Source: Acidobacteriota bacterium (GTDB lineage: Bacteria > Acidobacteriota > Terriglobia > Terriglobales > Acidobacteriaceae). From it: a stretch of DNA of 10,840 bases. Below the pieces are notes generated by a model. The model was not told where the DNA came from, made no database searches, and saw only the letters and a program-made list of their open reading frames with translations. Position 1 is the stretch's first letter, and each line of letters begins with the position of its first letter. This document shows positions 1-6,556 of the stretch, one piece after another. The DNA lies in NCBI GenBank assembly GCA_003224785.1, contig QHZV01000076.1:1-10840 (forward strand), read 5' to 3'. The position numbers and the translations under genes are program-made.

Positions 1-1687
1 CTCCGAGTGAATAGCCAAATGTAGCGGCGATGACTTCGAAGTCGTAAACGCGCTTGGCATCGGGCTTTTCGTGAATTCGATACAAAGAAGGAATGCCCTT
101 GCCCTCGAGATATCCGGCTACGCACTCGTTCGCCGAAAGCATGAACTCTTCGATAATCCGGTGCGCGATGTTCCGCTCAGATTTGGTAATGCTTCGCATC
201 AATCCGAGCTCATCAAACTCGATTATTGGCTCGGGGAGATCAAAATCAATCGAACCGCGGCGTTCGCGTTTGCGATTGAGAATCGCCTGCAGTTCCCGCA
301 TCAATTCGAAATTCTGCACCAGCGCCGAATACCGATTGCGCTCCGATTCATCACCTTCGAGGACGGCGTTTACCGACGTGTATGTCATGCGTTCGGCGGA
401 GCGGATTACGCCTGGGCAAATCTCATATCCTACGATCTCGCCACGATGGTCAACCTCCATGATGCAAGACATGACCAGGCGATCTACCTGTGGGCGCAAG
501 CTGCAAATGTCCGTTGAAAGCTCGAGCGGCAGCATGGGGACGGCGCGGTCTGGGAAATACACACTAGTGCCGCGCAGGCGAGCCTCCCGGTCCAAGGCTG
601 AATCTGGCGTGACGTACTGGGCGACATCAGCGATATGAACTTGTAGCTCGAAGTTGCCGTTCTCAATACGTGTAACCAGCACGGCGTCATCGAAGTCACG
701 CGCGGTTTCGCCATCAATGGTGACGATTGGGAGATCGCGAAAGTCGCGCCGCGGGAGTTCCGCTGATGGGATAGCCGGCTCGATGGCTTCGGCCTCAGAT
801 AAAACTTCTTCTGGAAAGCGGTGCGGCAGGTGGAATTTGCGGATGATGATTTCGACATCTACACCGAAGTCGTCTTCCAAACCCAGGATTTCGACTACGC
901 GGCCGCGTGGGTTCTGCGTTGCCGTGGGCCAGTCAGTGATCTCGACATCCACGACTACGTTTTCGAGGTCGGCCCAGTCATCGTGCCGGGTGGCTTCCTT
1001 GCCGAGAACGCGATGCTTGGAAGCCGTCGTTGCTCGTTGGTCGTTGGTCCCGCGCGAAGCTGACCGTTCCGGTGCCTGCTGAATACCCCGCGCGCCATCA
1101 GAAACTCTAGCGGAGGACGGACGGACGACGGACGACCGGGTTTCCGGATATTCCATCCCGTGCGGGATCACGATTTCCTGTGAGATCTTCTGGTCTATTG
1201 GAGTGACATAGTTATTCCGCGCACCGCGATGGAAAATTCCTACAACCGTGGGGTGAGCGCGATTGAGCGAGCGCACAACGCGTCCCTCGGCGCGACCCTC
1301 GTTGCGGAAAACGGTGATTTCGGCGAGCACGTGATCGCCATGCATCGCCGATCCCACGGCTGGTGGCGGAATAAAAATGTCCCCTGAAAGACTCGATTTG
1401 AGATTGGGTGCGCGGGAGGAGAGATCTGGGATCACAAATCCGAAGCCGTCGCGATGGAGACTCAACTTGCCTGCGATCAGATTCTTTCCGGCCGCAGCCT
1501 GAGGAATGGCATAGCGCTCCGAGTCGGTGACAACAAGCTCGCCGCGAGAGACCAGCTTCTGCAGCCGTCCCGACAATTCCTTCCGTTGATCGCCGTGAAG
1601 TCCCAGTTCACGCACGAGCTGCTTGTACCCCGCAGTCTGCTTGGGCTGGCGTTGGATCTTTTTCAGAATGATGGAATCGGAGAGCAT
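1..1687 (-). CDS. rnr: Ribonuclease R (3' end beyond window)
   Basis: Processive 3'-to-5' exoribonuclease that degrades structured RNA in the cytoplasm. The 562 visible codons run off the left edge, so the rest of the RNB domain and the S1 domain are missing. Residues 1-60 form the N-terminal winged-helix segment usual in RNase R; cold-shock-like domains span about 70-270; the RNB domain begins near 313. The RNB signature IDGETARDFDDAV is present, with the four metal-binding aspartates at D325, D331, D333 and D334. ATG at 1687 is chosen because an in-frame TAA lies five codons upstream and the winged helix begins directly after it; no clear Shine-Dalgarno is visible, only AGGGG about 20 nt upstream. 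Residues about 180-230 are an Arg/Ser/Ala-rich insertion in the second cold-shock region, absent from the E. coli protein and encoded partly by 7-bp tandem repeats. Family assignment is very secure. Confidence 0.96.
   Translation of the reverse strand, partial: MLSDSIILKKIQRQPKQTAGYKQLVRELGLHGDQRKELSGRLQKLVSRGELVVTDSERYAIPQAAAGKNLIAGKLSLHRDGFGFVIPDLSSRAPNLKSSLSGDIFIPPPAVGSAMHGDHVLAEITVFRNEGRAEGRVVRSLNRAHPTVVGIFHRGARNNYVTPIDQKISQEIVIPHGMEYPETRSSVVRPSSARVSDGARGIQQAPERSASRGTNDQRATTASKHRVLGKEATRHDDWADLENVVVDVEITDWPTATQNPRGRVVEILGLEDDFGVDVEIIIRKFHLPHRFPEEVLSEAEAIEPAIPSAELPRRDFRDLPIVTIDGETARDFDDAVLVTRIENGNFELQVHIADVAQYVTPDSALDREARLRGTSVYFPDRAVPMLPLELSTDICSLRPQVDRLVMSCIMEVDHRGEIVGYEICPGVIRSAERMTYTSVNAVLEGDESERNRYSALVQNFELMRELQAILNRKRERRGSIDFDLPEPIIEFDELGLMRSITKSERNIAHRIIEEFMLSANECVAGYLEGKGIPSLYRIHEKPDAKRVYDFEVIAATFGYSLG
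1027..1048. repeat. Heptamer tandem tract (TCGTTGG-type) inside rnr
   Basis: Three consecutive 7-bp units, TCGTTGC, TCGTTGG and TCGTTGG, lie at 1027-1047 inside the rnr reading frame and encode residues about 214-220. Three heptamers make 21 bp, so the tract keeps frame. It lies in the unusual insertion of the cold-shock region. Confidence 0.7.
1112..1138. repeat. GGAC/ACGGACG tandem tract inside rnr
   Basis: A run of GGAC-rich units containing two perfect adjacent copies of the heptamer ACGGACG (1121-1127 and 1128-1134), flanked by degenerate copies. It encodes residues about 184-192 of the RNase R insertion, a Ser/Arg/Val stretch. It lies about 65 bp from the TCGTTGG tract; together they bracket the low-complexity insertion. 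Confidence 0.65.
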
Positions 1688-1693
1688 GAAAAC

Positions 1694-1728
1694 CAGCTGT
1701 TAGCCCCTAAGCTTCTAGCTGCTAGCAA
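1694..1728. repeat. TAGCT-type heptamer tract upstream of rnr
   Basis: Five degenerate 7-bp units (CAGCTGT, TAGCCCC, TAAGCTT, CTAGCTG, CTAGCAA) lie end to end starting 6 bp before the rnr start codon. Two of the junctions give the palindromic core CTAGC/GCTAG. The tract fills the place where the rnr ribosome binding site would be expected. A related, cleaner tract lies upstream of murJ at 4991-5018. Confidence 0.65.
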
Positions 1729-1737
1729 AACCTTGTC

Positions 1738-1811
1738 ACCGCCGAGCACGCGGAGTCCGCGAGAAAACGTCTTTCAATTCTCTTCTTTGCGTACTCGGCG
1801 ACCTGTGCGGT
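1738..1811. repeat. Degenerate inverted repeat, REP-like
   Basis: The arm CGCCGAGCACGC (1740-1751) pairs at 11 of 12 positions with GCGTACTCGGCG (1789-1800). The outermost ACCGC (1738-1742) also matches GCGGT at 1807-1811 in inverted orientation. GAGAAAA and TTCTCTT lie in the inner flanks. The composition resembles dispersed intergenic repeats of environmental genomes with alternating GCGGAG and CTCCGC words; that comparison is from memory. It lacks a T-run and sits between divergent genes, so it is not a terminator. Confidence 0.55.
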
Positions 1812-2028
1812 TCAAAGCTTTTAAAGTTAAGGATATCCGAATCCGGCGCTTTCTAAGGCTTTGCCCTCAAGTACTCCCCGGAAATCCACGCCAGAACCCG
1901 GAAATGCACAAAGTATTCCTATTTTCCACAATACATTGGCACCGCTGGAGAGTAGAATTTCTATGGCCACCGAAGCGTGAATTCGGTCCCCAAAACAATT
2001 TTCCCTCTAGGAAAGGATTTCTTCTCAC

Positions 2029-2562
2029 ATGTGGAAGCCTACTAATCAGCCCACGGCGCCAGGTCGTCCGACCGAGCCGGAGCGTATTTCTCCTTCAGCG
2101 CCGAGCGCTCCTGCGGTAACGGAAACGGCCGCCAGCAGTGCTCCGCGACCCGTTGCCGCCAGCACTGCCGACCAGGCTACCATCGGGAAGTCTCTTGTCA
2201 TTAAGGGTGAAGTCACAGGTTCCGAGTCGCTTTATATTGATGGCCGCGTCGAAGGCTCGATCAATCTTGCCGGCAATCGCGTCACAGTAGGACGCAACGG
2301 CGTTGTCGCAGCCAACATCAATGCCCGCGAGATTGTTGTTCTCGGAAAAGTTCGCGGCAACCTGACCGCCAGCGACCGCGTGGATATTCGCAGCGACGGT
2401 TCGCTCACCGGCGACGTTGTTGCAGCGCGCATTTCCATCGAAGACGGTGCATTCTTCAAGGGCGGAATCGACATCCGCAAAGCCGGACAGGCCCCGAAGG
2501 CCAACGGCGAAGACAAGCCGGCGGCGGTTTCAAGCAACGAGGCAGTTGCAGCTCGCGCGTAA
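2029..2562 (+). CDS. Bactofilin family cytoskeletal protein
   Basis: Bactofilins self-assemble without nucleotide into filaments that act as scaffolds at the inner face of the membrane, often for cell-wall enzymes. The 177-residue protein has the family plan: a Pro/Ala/Ser-rich disordered tail (1-50), a bactofilin beta-helix (about 51-150) and a short Ala/Lys-rich tail. The core shows the repeating short beta-strand pattern with glycine turns (IKGEVTGSESLYIDGRVEGS, then VTVGRNGVV and VLGKVRGNL). There is no signal peptide or membrane segment. ATG at 2029 follows AGGAAAGGA by about 12 nt, acceptable though slightly long. The gene is monocistronic, divergent from rnr and followed by an intrinsic terminator. 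Membership of the family (PF04519) is secure; the process it scaffolds cannot be told, although murJ is nearby. Confidence 0.93.
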   Translation: MWKPTNQPTAPGRPTEPERISPSAPSAPAVTETAASSAPRPVAASTADQATIGKSLVIKGEVTGSESLYIDGRVEGSINLAGNRVTVGRNGVVAANINAREIVVLGKVRGNLTASDRVDIRSDGSLTGDVVAARISIEDGAFFKGGIDIRKAGQAPKANGEDKPAAVSSNEAVAARA

Positions 2563-2583
2563 GCGTTCTGATCTCAACTGGTG

Positions 2584-2615
2584 AAACAGGCATCCGAAAG
2601 GGTGCCTGTTTTTAT
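2584..2615 (+). terminator. Intrinsic terminator of bactofilin
   Basis: AAACAGGCA (2584-2592) pairs perfectly with TGCCTGTTT (2603-2611). The stem continues inward with one G-U pair and two C-G pairs, closed by a GAAA tetraloop (2596-2599), and is followed by a T-rich tail. It begins 21 bp after the bactofilin stop. The minus-strand methyltransferase stop codon (2612-2614) lies within the T-run. Read from the minus strand the stem is followed by only three T residues, so it should work mainly for the plus strand. Confidence 0.9.
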
Positions 2616-3295
2616 TTGGTGAACACCAGAAAGTAGTCCATCCCGTCGTCCTTGACGAAGTCGTACGTGTCCACTAGGTGGTATCCGGCCCGCGCAGCCT
2701 CCTCGACCACAATCCTTTGGCTGATGCCGTGGCTCGCGGCCTCTCCGTTTCGATCAATGATTCCCACATGAGCGCCCGGTCTGAGCGCCGGACGCAGATG
2801 CTCCAGCAATGCGACTGGATCAGCGACCTCATGGTAGGTCTTCAATAGCAGCACGGCGTCAACTGACCCTTTCGGCAGCTTCGGGTCGTTTGGCGTACTT
2901 AGGATTGTCTTTACGTTTGCTAAGGATTCTTTCTTGGCCCTCTGGTCTTTTACTCGCAGATCAATGTAATGAATTGCTTCGGGATTGATATCAACCGCGT
3001 ACACCGTTCCCGAAGGAGCTACTCGGTGTGCTGCCCGGATGGTGAACCAGCCGGACCCTGCGCCAATGTCAGCGACATCTTTGCCAGGAGCAAGGCCCAG
3101 AATGTCCATCACGCGATCAACGTGGAGCCGTTGCTCTCGACCAGGCGAGTCGAAGATGGACAAGTCGCCCTTGTAGGGGGTGCTGGTGGCGCGTTTGGCA
3201 GTTTGGGCTGATGGCGTGTTCTGGGCCGCCACTCCCGTTGCGCATAGTGCCAGCAAAAGCAAGGATCGTAGAAGCCGGTTGCGAGGAATTGTCAT
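2612..3295 (-). CDS. Class I SAM-dependent methyltransferase with signal peptide
   Basis: Rossmann-fold methyltransferase of unknown substrate. SAM-binding motif I is ADIGAGSGWF (75-84), the acidic residue ending strand 2 is D102 (YAVDINPE), and LLLKTYHEV (149-157) fits the motif IV region. The N-terminus is atypical: three basic residues, a hydrophobic run LLRSLLLLALCATG and an AxA-like cleavage site after A24, so the protein is predicted to be exported. A Ser/Thr/Gln-rich linker (25-40) precedes the domain. The 227-residue length matches a signal peptide plus a compact methyltransferase domain. ATG at 3295 has AAGG only 3 nt upstream, a close but usable ribosome site. It follows murJ by 70 bp on the same strand and is probably co-transcribed. 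Whether it is catalytic outside the cytoplasm, where SAM is not expected, is unclear. Confidence 0.85.
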   Translation of the reverse strand: MTIPRNRLLRSLLLLALCATGVAAQNTPSAQTAKRATSTPYKGDLSIFDSPGREQRLHVDRVMDILGLAPGKDVADIGAGSGWFTIRAAHRVAPSGTVYAVDINPEAIHYIDLRVKDQRAKKESLANVKTILSTPNDPKLPKGSVDAVLLLKTYHEVADPVALLEHLRPALRPGAHVGIIDRNGEAASHGISQRIVVEEAARAGYHLVDTYDFVKDDGMDYFLVFTK

Positions 3296-3365
3296 TTTCC
3301 TTTCGACTGCCCAAACGATATCGGGTTAGCAAGGGATGGGAGAGGTTTGAATGGGACAGGCGTAG

Positions 3366-4967
3366 CTAACTCTTTCGGCGCAAATCTGCGGGCAGTTGCG
3401 ATTTTGTAATCCAGAGACCGAACGCAACTGCGCCACACCAGGTGGCCAGAATTAGGCCGAGGACTTTGATATCTGCGACACGGCTTCCGGCCAAGTTCAC
3501 CAGCTGCGCGATTTTCCAACTCAGGAGTCCCGCAACAATTGAAACCAGCAGGGCTTTGCCGATTTCCTTCCATTCCAGGTCGCGAGCCGGAACCAGATTG
3601 CGCCGATCCAACAAAAATGCAGTTATCAAACAATTCGCCGCTATTCCGATGTCGGATGCGATCACTAGTCCAACGGCGAAAAAGGAGTGATATAGCGCGG
3701 AATATAACGGCAGAGATGCGATCGTGATGATGCTGCTCGCGATCATGGGAGTCAAGGTATTCCCGGCCGCGTAAAAAGCACGAGCGTACAGCCCTTGCGC
3801 CGCCCAGAAAACGAGCGAGATGGAAAACCAAAAAAAGTAAACTGCATTGGCTTCCGAGTCGGCAAACTGCAAGTGTCCGCGCCGGTAAACCAAATCCAGT
3901 ACAGGCAATGCGCTAACCGCCATCAGGCTCGAGACGAGCAGGGAAGCGCCAACGATTCGGTAGATGGATGCATTTACGCTTTCGGCAAATTCCTTAAGTT
4001 TTTTCTCTCCAAACAGCCGCGCAAAAAAAGGCAATGACGCCTGGCTGGCAGCTTGACCTAAAACAGCGATGGGCACCTGGAATAATCGTTTCGCGTAATT
4101 CAAGCGGGTGATGTCGCCGGAGCTGCCGGAGGCGAAATAGCGCAGAATCCAATCGTCGGCGGTCACCAGCGAGACGCCCAGCATCAGTGGGATCGAAAGC
4201 CGCACCCACTCGAGAAATGCGCGATTCCGGAAATCAAACGAGACTCGGTATCCAACTCCGGTCTTGGCAGCGCCGATTGCGTTGATCAGAAAAATCCCAA
4301 CGAAAGCCCCTGCAACTGCGCCGTAGGCGAGTGATGAAATGCCGATTCGGCGAGAAAAAAACAAGCCGCCGAGGATAATTCCGCCGTTGTAAACGATTGG
4401 GCCGATCGCGGGAAGAAGGAACATCCGGCGAGAAAGCAGGACTGCGGAAACTACTCCGCCAACATAGAAGAACAGTTGCGCGGGAAGCAGGATGCGCGTG
4501 AGGTGCACGCAAAGCGCGAACTGCTGAGGATCGAATTTGCTGAACATCAGCCGATTCAGCTGGGGCTCGAATATTTCGGCGGCGATCACCGCGATCCCGA
4601 GGACCACGGTCATGATCGTGATCACGGCGGAAAAAGTTTTGCGCGCTTCGTCTTCTCTTTTTTCCGCGAGAAAGCGCGTGTAGATGGAAACGAAAGTGAT
4701 TGAGGCTGTGCCGCCTGCAACCAGGTAGTTTACCCAGTCTGGAATCGTGAAGCCGGCGAGGTACGCGTCAGTGATCTTGGTTGCGCCGAATACCCAGGCG
4801 ATGTACATGTCCCGCAAAAACCCGACGATGCGGGAGAGGAGAATCGTGCTCACCAGCAATACGGTCGCGGAGAAGGCAGTGTGCTCACGAGAGGGATGAA
4901 AAAGGCGGAAGAGGCGGCGAAAAAATGAGACGGGAGCCACTTTTTCGGTGTCGGAAGGGGCCGGCAT
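3366..4967 (-). CDS. murJ: Lipid II flippase MurJ
   Basis: Flips undecaprenyl-linked peptidoglycan precursor across the inner membrane. The 533-residue, strongly hydrophobic protein of the MOP/MviN family fits about 14 membrane helices, with a 30-residue basic cytoplasmic N-terminus. Compared from memory with E. coli MurJ, SRIVGFLRD gives R46 and R52 (E. coli R18, R24), TDAYL gives D67 (D39), and YAKRLFQVP gives R294 (R270). The segment PDWVNYLVAGG replaces E. coli PNLLRRIFAEG, so the residue equivalent to R52 is N80 and that for E57 is G85. ATG at 4967 has no Shine-Dalgarno, but TAGAAT lies 8 nt upstream, suggesting a leaderless transcript. It is the first gene of a likely two-gene unit with the exported methyltransferase. 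The family is certain; flippase function is expected. Confidence 0.94.
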   Translation of the reverse strand: MPAPSDTEKVAPVSFFRRLFRLFHPSREHTAFSATVLLVSTILLSRIVGFLRDMYIAWVFGATKITDAYLAGFTIPDWVNYLVAGGTASITFVSIYTRFLAEKREDEARKTFSAVITIMTVVLGIAVIAAEIFEPQLNRLMFSKFDPQQFALCVHLTRILLPAQLFFYVGGVVSAVLLSRRMFLLPAIGPIVYNGGIILGGLFFSRRIGISSLAYGAVAGAFVGIFLINAIGAAKTGVGYRVSFDFRNRAFLEWVRLSIPLMLGVSLVTADDWILRYFASGSSGDITRLNYAKRLFQVPIAVLGQAASQASLPFFARLFGEKKLKEFAESVNASIYRIVGASLLVSSLMAVSALPVLDLVYRRGHLQFADSEANAVYFFWFSISLVFWAAQGLYARAFYAAGNTLTPMIASSIITIASLPLYSALYHSFFAVGLVIASDIGIAANCLITAFLLDRRNLVPARDLEWKEIGKALLVSIVAGLLSWKIAQLVNLAGSRVADIKVLGLILATWCGAVAFGLWITKSQLPADLRRKS

Positions 4968-4975
4968 TCAGGGCG

Positions 4976-4981
4976 ATTCTA
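4976..4981 (-). promoter_or_regulatory. Candidate -10 box of murJ, leaderless
   Basis: TAGAAT on the minus strand ends 8 nt before the murJ ATG. A start site 6-8 nt downstream would fall at or next to the ATG, leaving no room for a ribosome site. No good -35 is seen; the expected position lies inside the TAGCT heptamer tract. Confidence 0.45.
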
Positions 4982-4990
4982 CATGGAAGA

Positions 4991-5018
4991 TAGCTTTTAG
5001 CTCTTAGCTTTTAGCGAA
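4991..5018. repeat. TAGCTNT heptamer tract upstream of murJ
   Basis: Four consecutive 7-bp units: TAGCTTT, TAGCTCT, TAGCTTT and TAGCGAA. The first three differ at one position only. The tract lies 24 bp before the murJ start, in the 145-bp divergent region shared with the aminotransferase, and matches the type of tract found upstream of rnr. Confidence 0.75.
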
Positions 5019-5075
5019 AACAAGCACCTGCAGGCAACAACCCACAGCCATCAGGCGATACCCTACAACTCTTTT

Positions 5076-5105
5076 TTGACATTAGGAATCAATAGACCGG
5101 ATAAT
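5076..5105 (+). promoter_or_regulatory. Sigma-70-type promoter of the aminotransferase
   Basis: A perfect -35 TTGACA (5076-5081) and GATAAT (5100-5105) are separated by 18 bp. The predicted start of transcription is about 5111-5113, which coincides with the GTG start codon at 5113. Confidence 0.7.
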
Positions 5106-5112
5106 CCCCAAC

Positions 5113-6492
5113 GTGCCGGGTCAAGCTGTTTTTCAAGATAGGACGGATTCTGCCCTATTGCGGCGCTCGTTCCGCAAGTCCTTGCCATCTGCTGTGCGCG
5201 GCGATGGCGCCTACTTGTGGGACGCCAATGGGAAGCAGTACCTCGATTTCTCTGGTTCGGCCGCTGTTAACTTCATTGGACATGGCGTGAACGAAATCGT
5301 GACTGCAATGACCGACCAGGCTCGTGGTTTGGAGTTCATCCATGGAAGCCAGTTCACCACGCCAATTGCCGAGCAGTACGCCAGCGAGTTGTTGCAATTT
5401 GCCGGCGACAATTTTCGCGAAGGTGCGGTTTATTTTTGCAGCGGAGGGTCGGAAGCGGTTGAGGCTGCACTGAAGCTGGCCCGTCAGTATCAGGTGGAAA
5501 TCGGTGAGCGCCAGCGTACCCAGATCGTAAGCCGGGATCAGAGCTATCACGGGGCGACATTGGGTGCGGTTGCGGTATCGCGAAACAAGCGTCGGCGCGA
5601 GATTTATCGGCCTATGCTGCGCGAGTTCGCGACCGTGAGCACGCCCTATTGTTACCGCTGCGCCTACGACTGCACCGATGGCTGCTTTAATTGCGGCCAG
5701 GAATACGCGGCCGAGGTTGAACAGGTCATTGCGGATTCAGAAGACACGGTGGCAGCGGTAATCCTTGAGCCAGTCAGTGGTGCGACTCTCGGCGCCGTTG
5801 TTCCCCCCAAGGGATATTTAGAGAAGGTCGCGGAAATTTGCCGTCGTAAGGAAGTTCTGCTGATCGCTGACGAAGTGATGAGCGGCATGGGCAGGACTGG
5901 CCGCAACTTTGCTGTGGACCATTGGAGCGTTACGCCGGATATTTTGGTCGCGGCGAAAGGCCTGTCTAGTGGATATGCGCCGCTGGGAGCTTTGATTATC
6001 TCCAAGAAAGTAGTGGATGTGATCGCTTCAGGCTCCGGATCGTTCATTCACGGATTCACTTACAGCTCGCATCCGATTTCGCTGGCAGCGGGGCGTGCGG
6101 TGCTCAATCACATCGCGCAGCATAGCTTGGTCGAGACAGCCAACTCGGAAACGGATGGCAGCATCGCCTACACTCTGCGCGAAAATCTCGGTCGCCTTCT
6201 CGACCTGAACGCGATTGGTGATGTGCGCGGTATCGGTTTGCTTTGGGCGGTGGAGTTTGTTGCTAACCGCGCGAGCAAGGCGCCGTTTCCGACTGAAACG
6301 AACTTCTGTGGACGGGTCGCCCAAGCTGCGATCGCGCGCGGCTTGCTGGTTTATCCGGTCCAGGGATGTGTTGACGGCGATTTGGGAGATCACATTCTGA
6401 TCGCTCCTCCTGCCGTGATCTCGAAAGAACAGATTTCGTGGGTGGTTGAGCAGCTTGTAGCTGCAGTCGAGGAAGCCTCAGTTCGTCCCTGA
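5113..6492 (+). CDS. Class III PLP-dependent aminotransferase
   Basis: Cytoplasmic fold-type I enzyme that moves an amino group between an omega-amino or amino acid donor and a keto acid, using pyridoxal phosphate. The 459 residues match the family length. Visible sites: SGGSEAVEAALKLAR (110-124, phosphate-binding turn), YHGATLGA (145-152), LLIADEV with D253 (PLP ring nitrogen), and ILVAAKGLSSGYAPLGA with K282 (Schiff base). FIHGFTYSSHP (311-321) is the conserved phosphate contact. An insertion holds five cysteines, C180, C183, C187, C191 and C194, spaced CX2C X3 C X3 CX2C. GTG at 5113 is the first possible start after an in-frame TAG at 5083 and lies 7 nt after a -10 box. A later TTG at 5158 preceded by AGGACGGA is an alternative start. 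Substrate cannot be named; neighbours do not help. Confidence 0.92.
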   Translation: MPGQAVFQDRTDSALLRRSFRKSLPSAVRGDGAYLWDANGKQYLDFSGSAAVNFIGHGVNEIVTAMTDQARGLEFIHGSQFTTPIAEQYASELLQFAGDNFREGAVYFCSGGSEAVEAALKLARQYQVEIGERQRTQIVSRDQSYHGATLGAVAVSRNKRRREIYRPMLREFATVSTPYCYRCAYDCTDGCFNCGQEYAAEVEQVIADSEDTVAAVILEPVSGATLGAVVPPKGYLEKVAEICRRKEVLLIADEVMSGMGRTGRNFAVDHWSVTPDILVAAKGLSSGYAPLGALIISKKVVDVIASGSGSFIHGFTYSSHPISLAAGRAVLNHIAQHSLVETANSETDGSIAYTLRENLGRLLDLNAIGDVRGIGLLWAVEFVANRASKAPFPTETNFCGRVAQAAIARGLLVYPVQGCVDGDLGDHILIAPPAVISKEQISWVVEQLVAAVEEASVRP

Positions 6493-6517
6493 TAAACCGT
6501 CACCCGACCCAAACTGC

Positions 6518-6547
6518 TTTCTTCCTGAAAATTACTCCGTCTATACT
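6518..6547 (+). promoter_or_regulatory. Candidate promoter of the TPR gene, leaderless
   Basis: TATACT (6542-6547) is a good -10 box ending 9 nt before the ATG at 6557. The -35 is poor (TTTCTT at 6518-6523, 18-bp spacer). No Shine-Dalgarno lies between the box and the ATG, so the transcript may start within a few bases of the start codon. Confidence 0.5.
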
Positions 6548-6556
6548 TCTGCCGCC

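Larger units (their letters stand above)
1688..2028. other. Divergent intergenic region between rnr and bactofilin
   Basis: This 341-bp stretch has no credible gene. It holds a TAGCT-type heptamer tract next to the rnr start, a degenerate inverted repeat (1738-1811), and the bactofilin ribosome binding site near 2007-2015. Promoters for both genes should lie here, but no convincing -35/-10 pair was found. The best guess for bactofilin is TTGGCA at 1936-1941 with TTCTAT at 1959-1964 (17-bp spacer), which is weak. Confidence 0.6.

Noticed and set aside
71..1082. Several open frames of 80-181 codons on the plus strand, and one on the minus strand, inside the first 1.1 kb
   Set aside because: They are shadows of the rnr reading frame, which is open to the left edge and gives a clear RNase R protein.
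1027..1138. Heptamer tracts as a CRISPR array
   Set aside because: Units are 7 bp without spacers and lie inside a coding frame.
1454..2119. A 221-codon plus-strand open frame
   Set aside because: It starts inside rnr, crosses repeats and ends inside bactofilin in another frame, with no domain-like composition.
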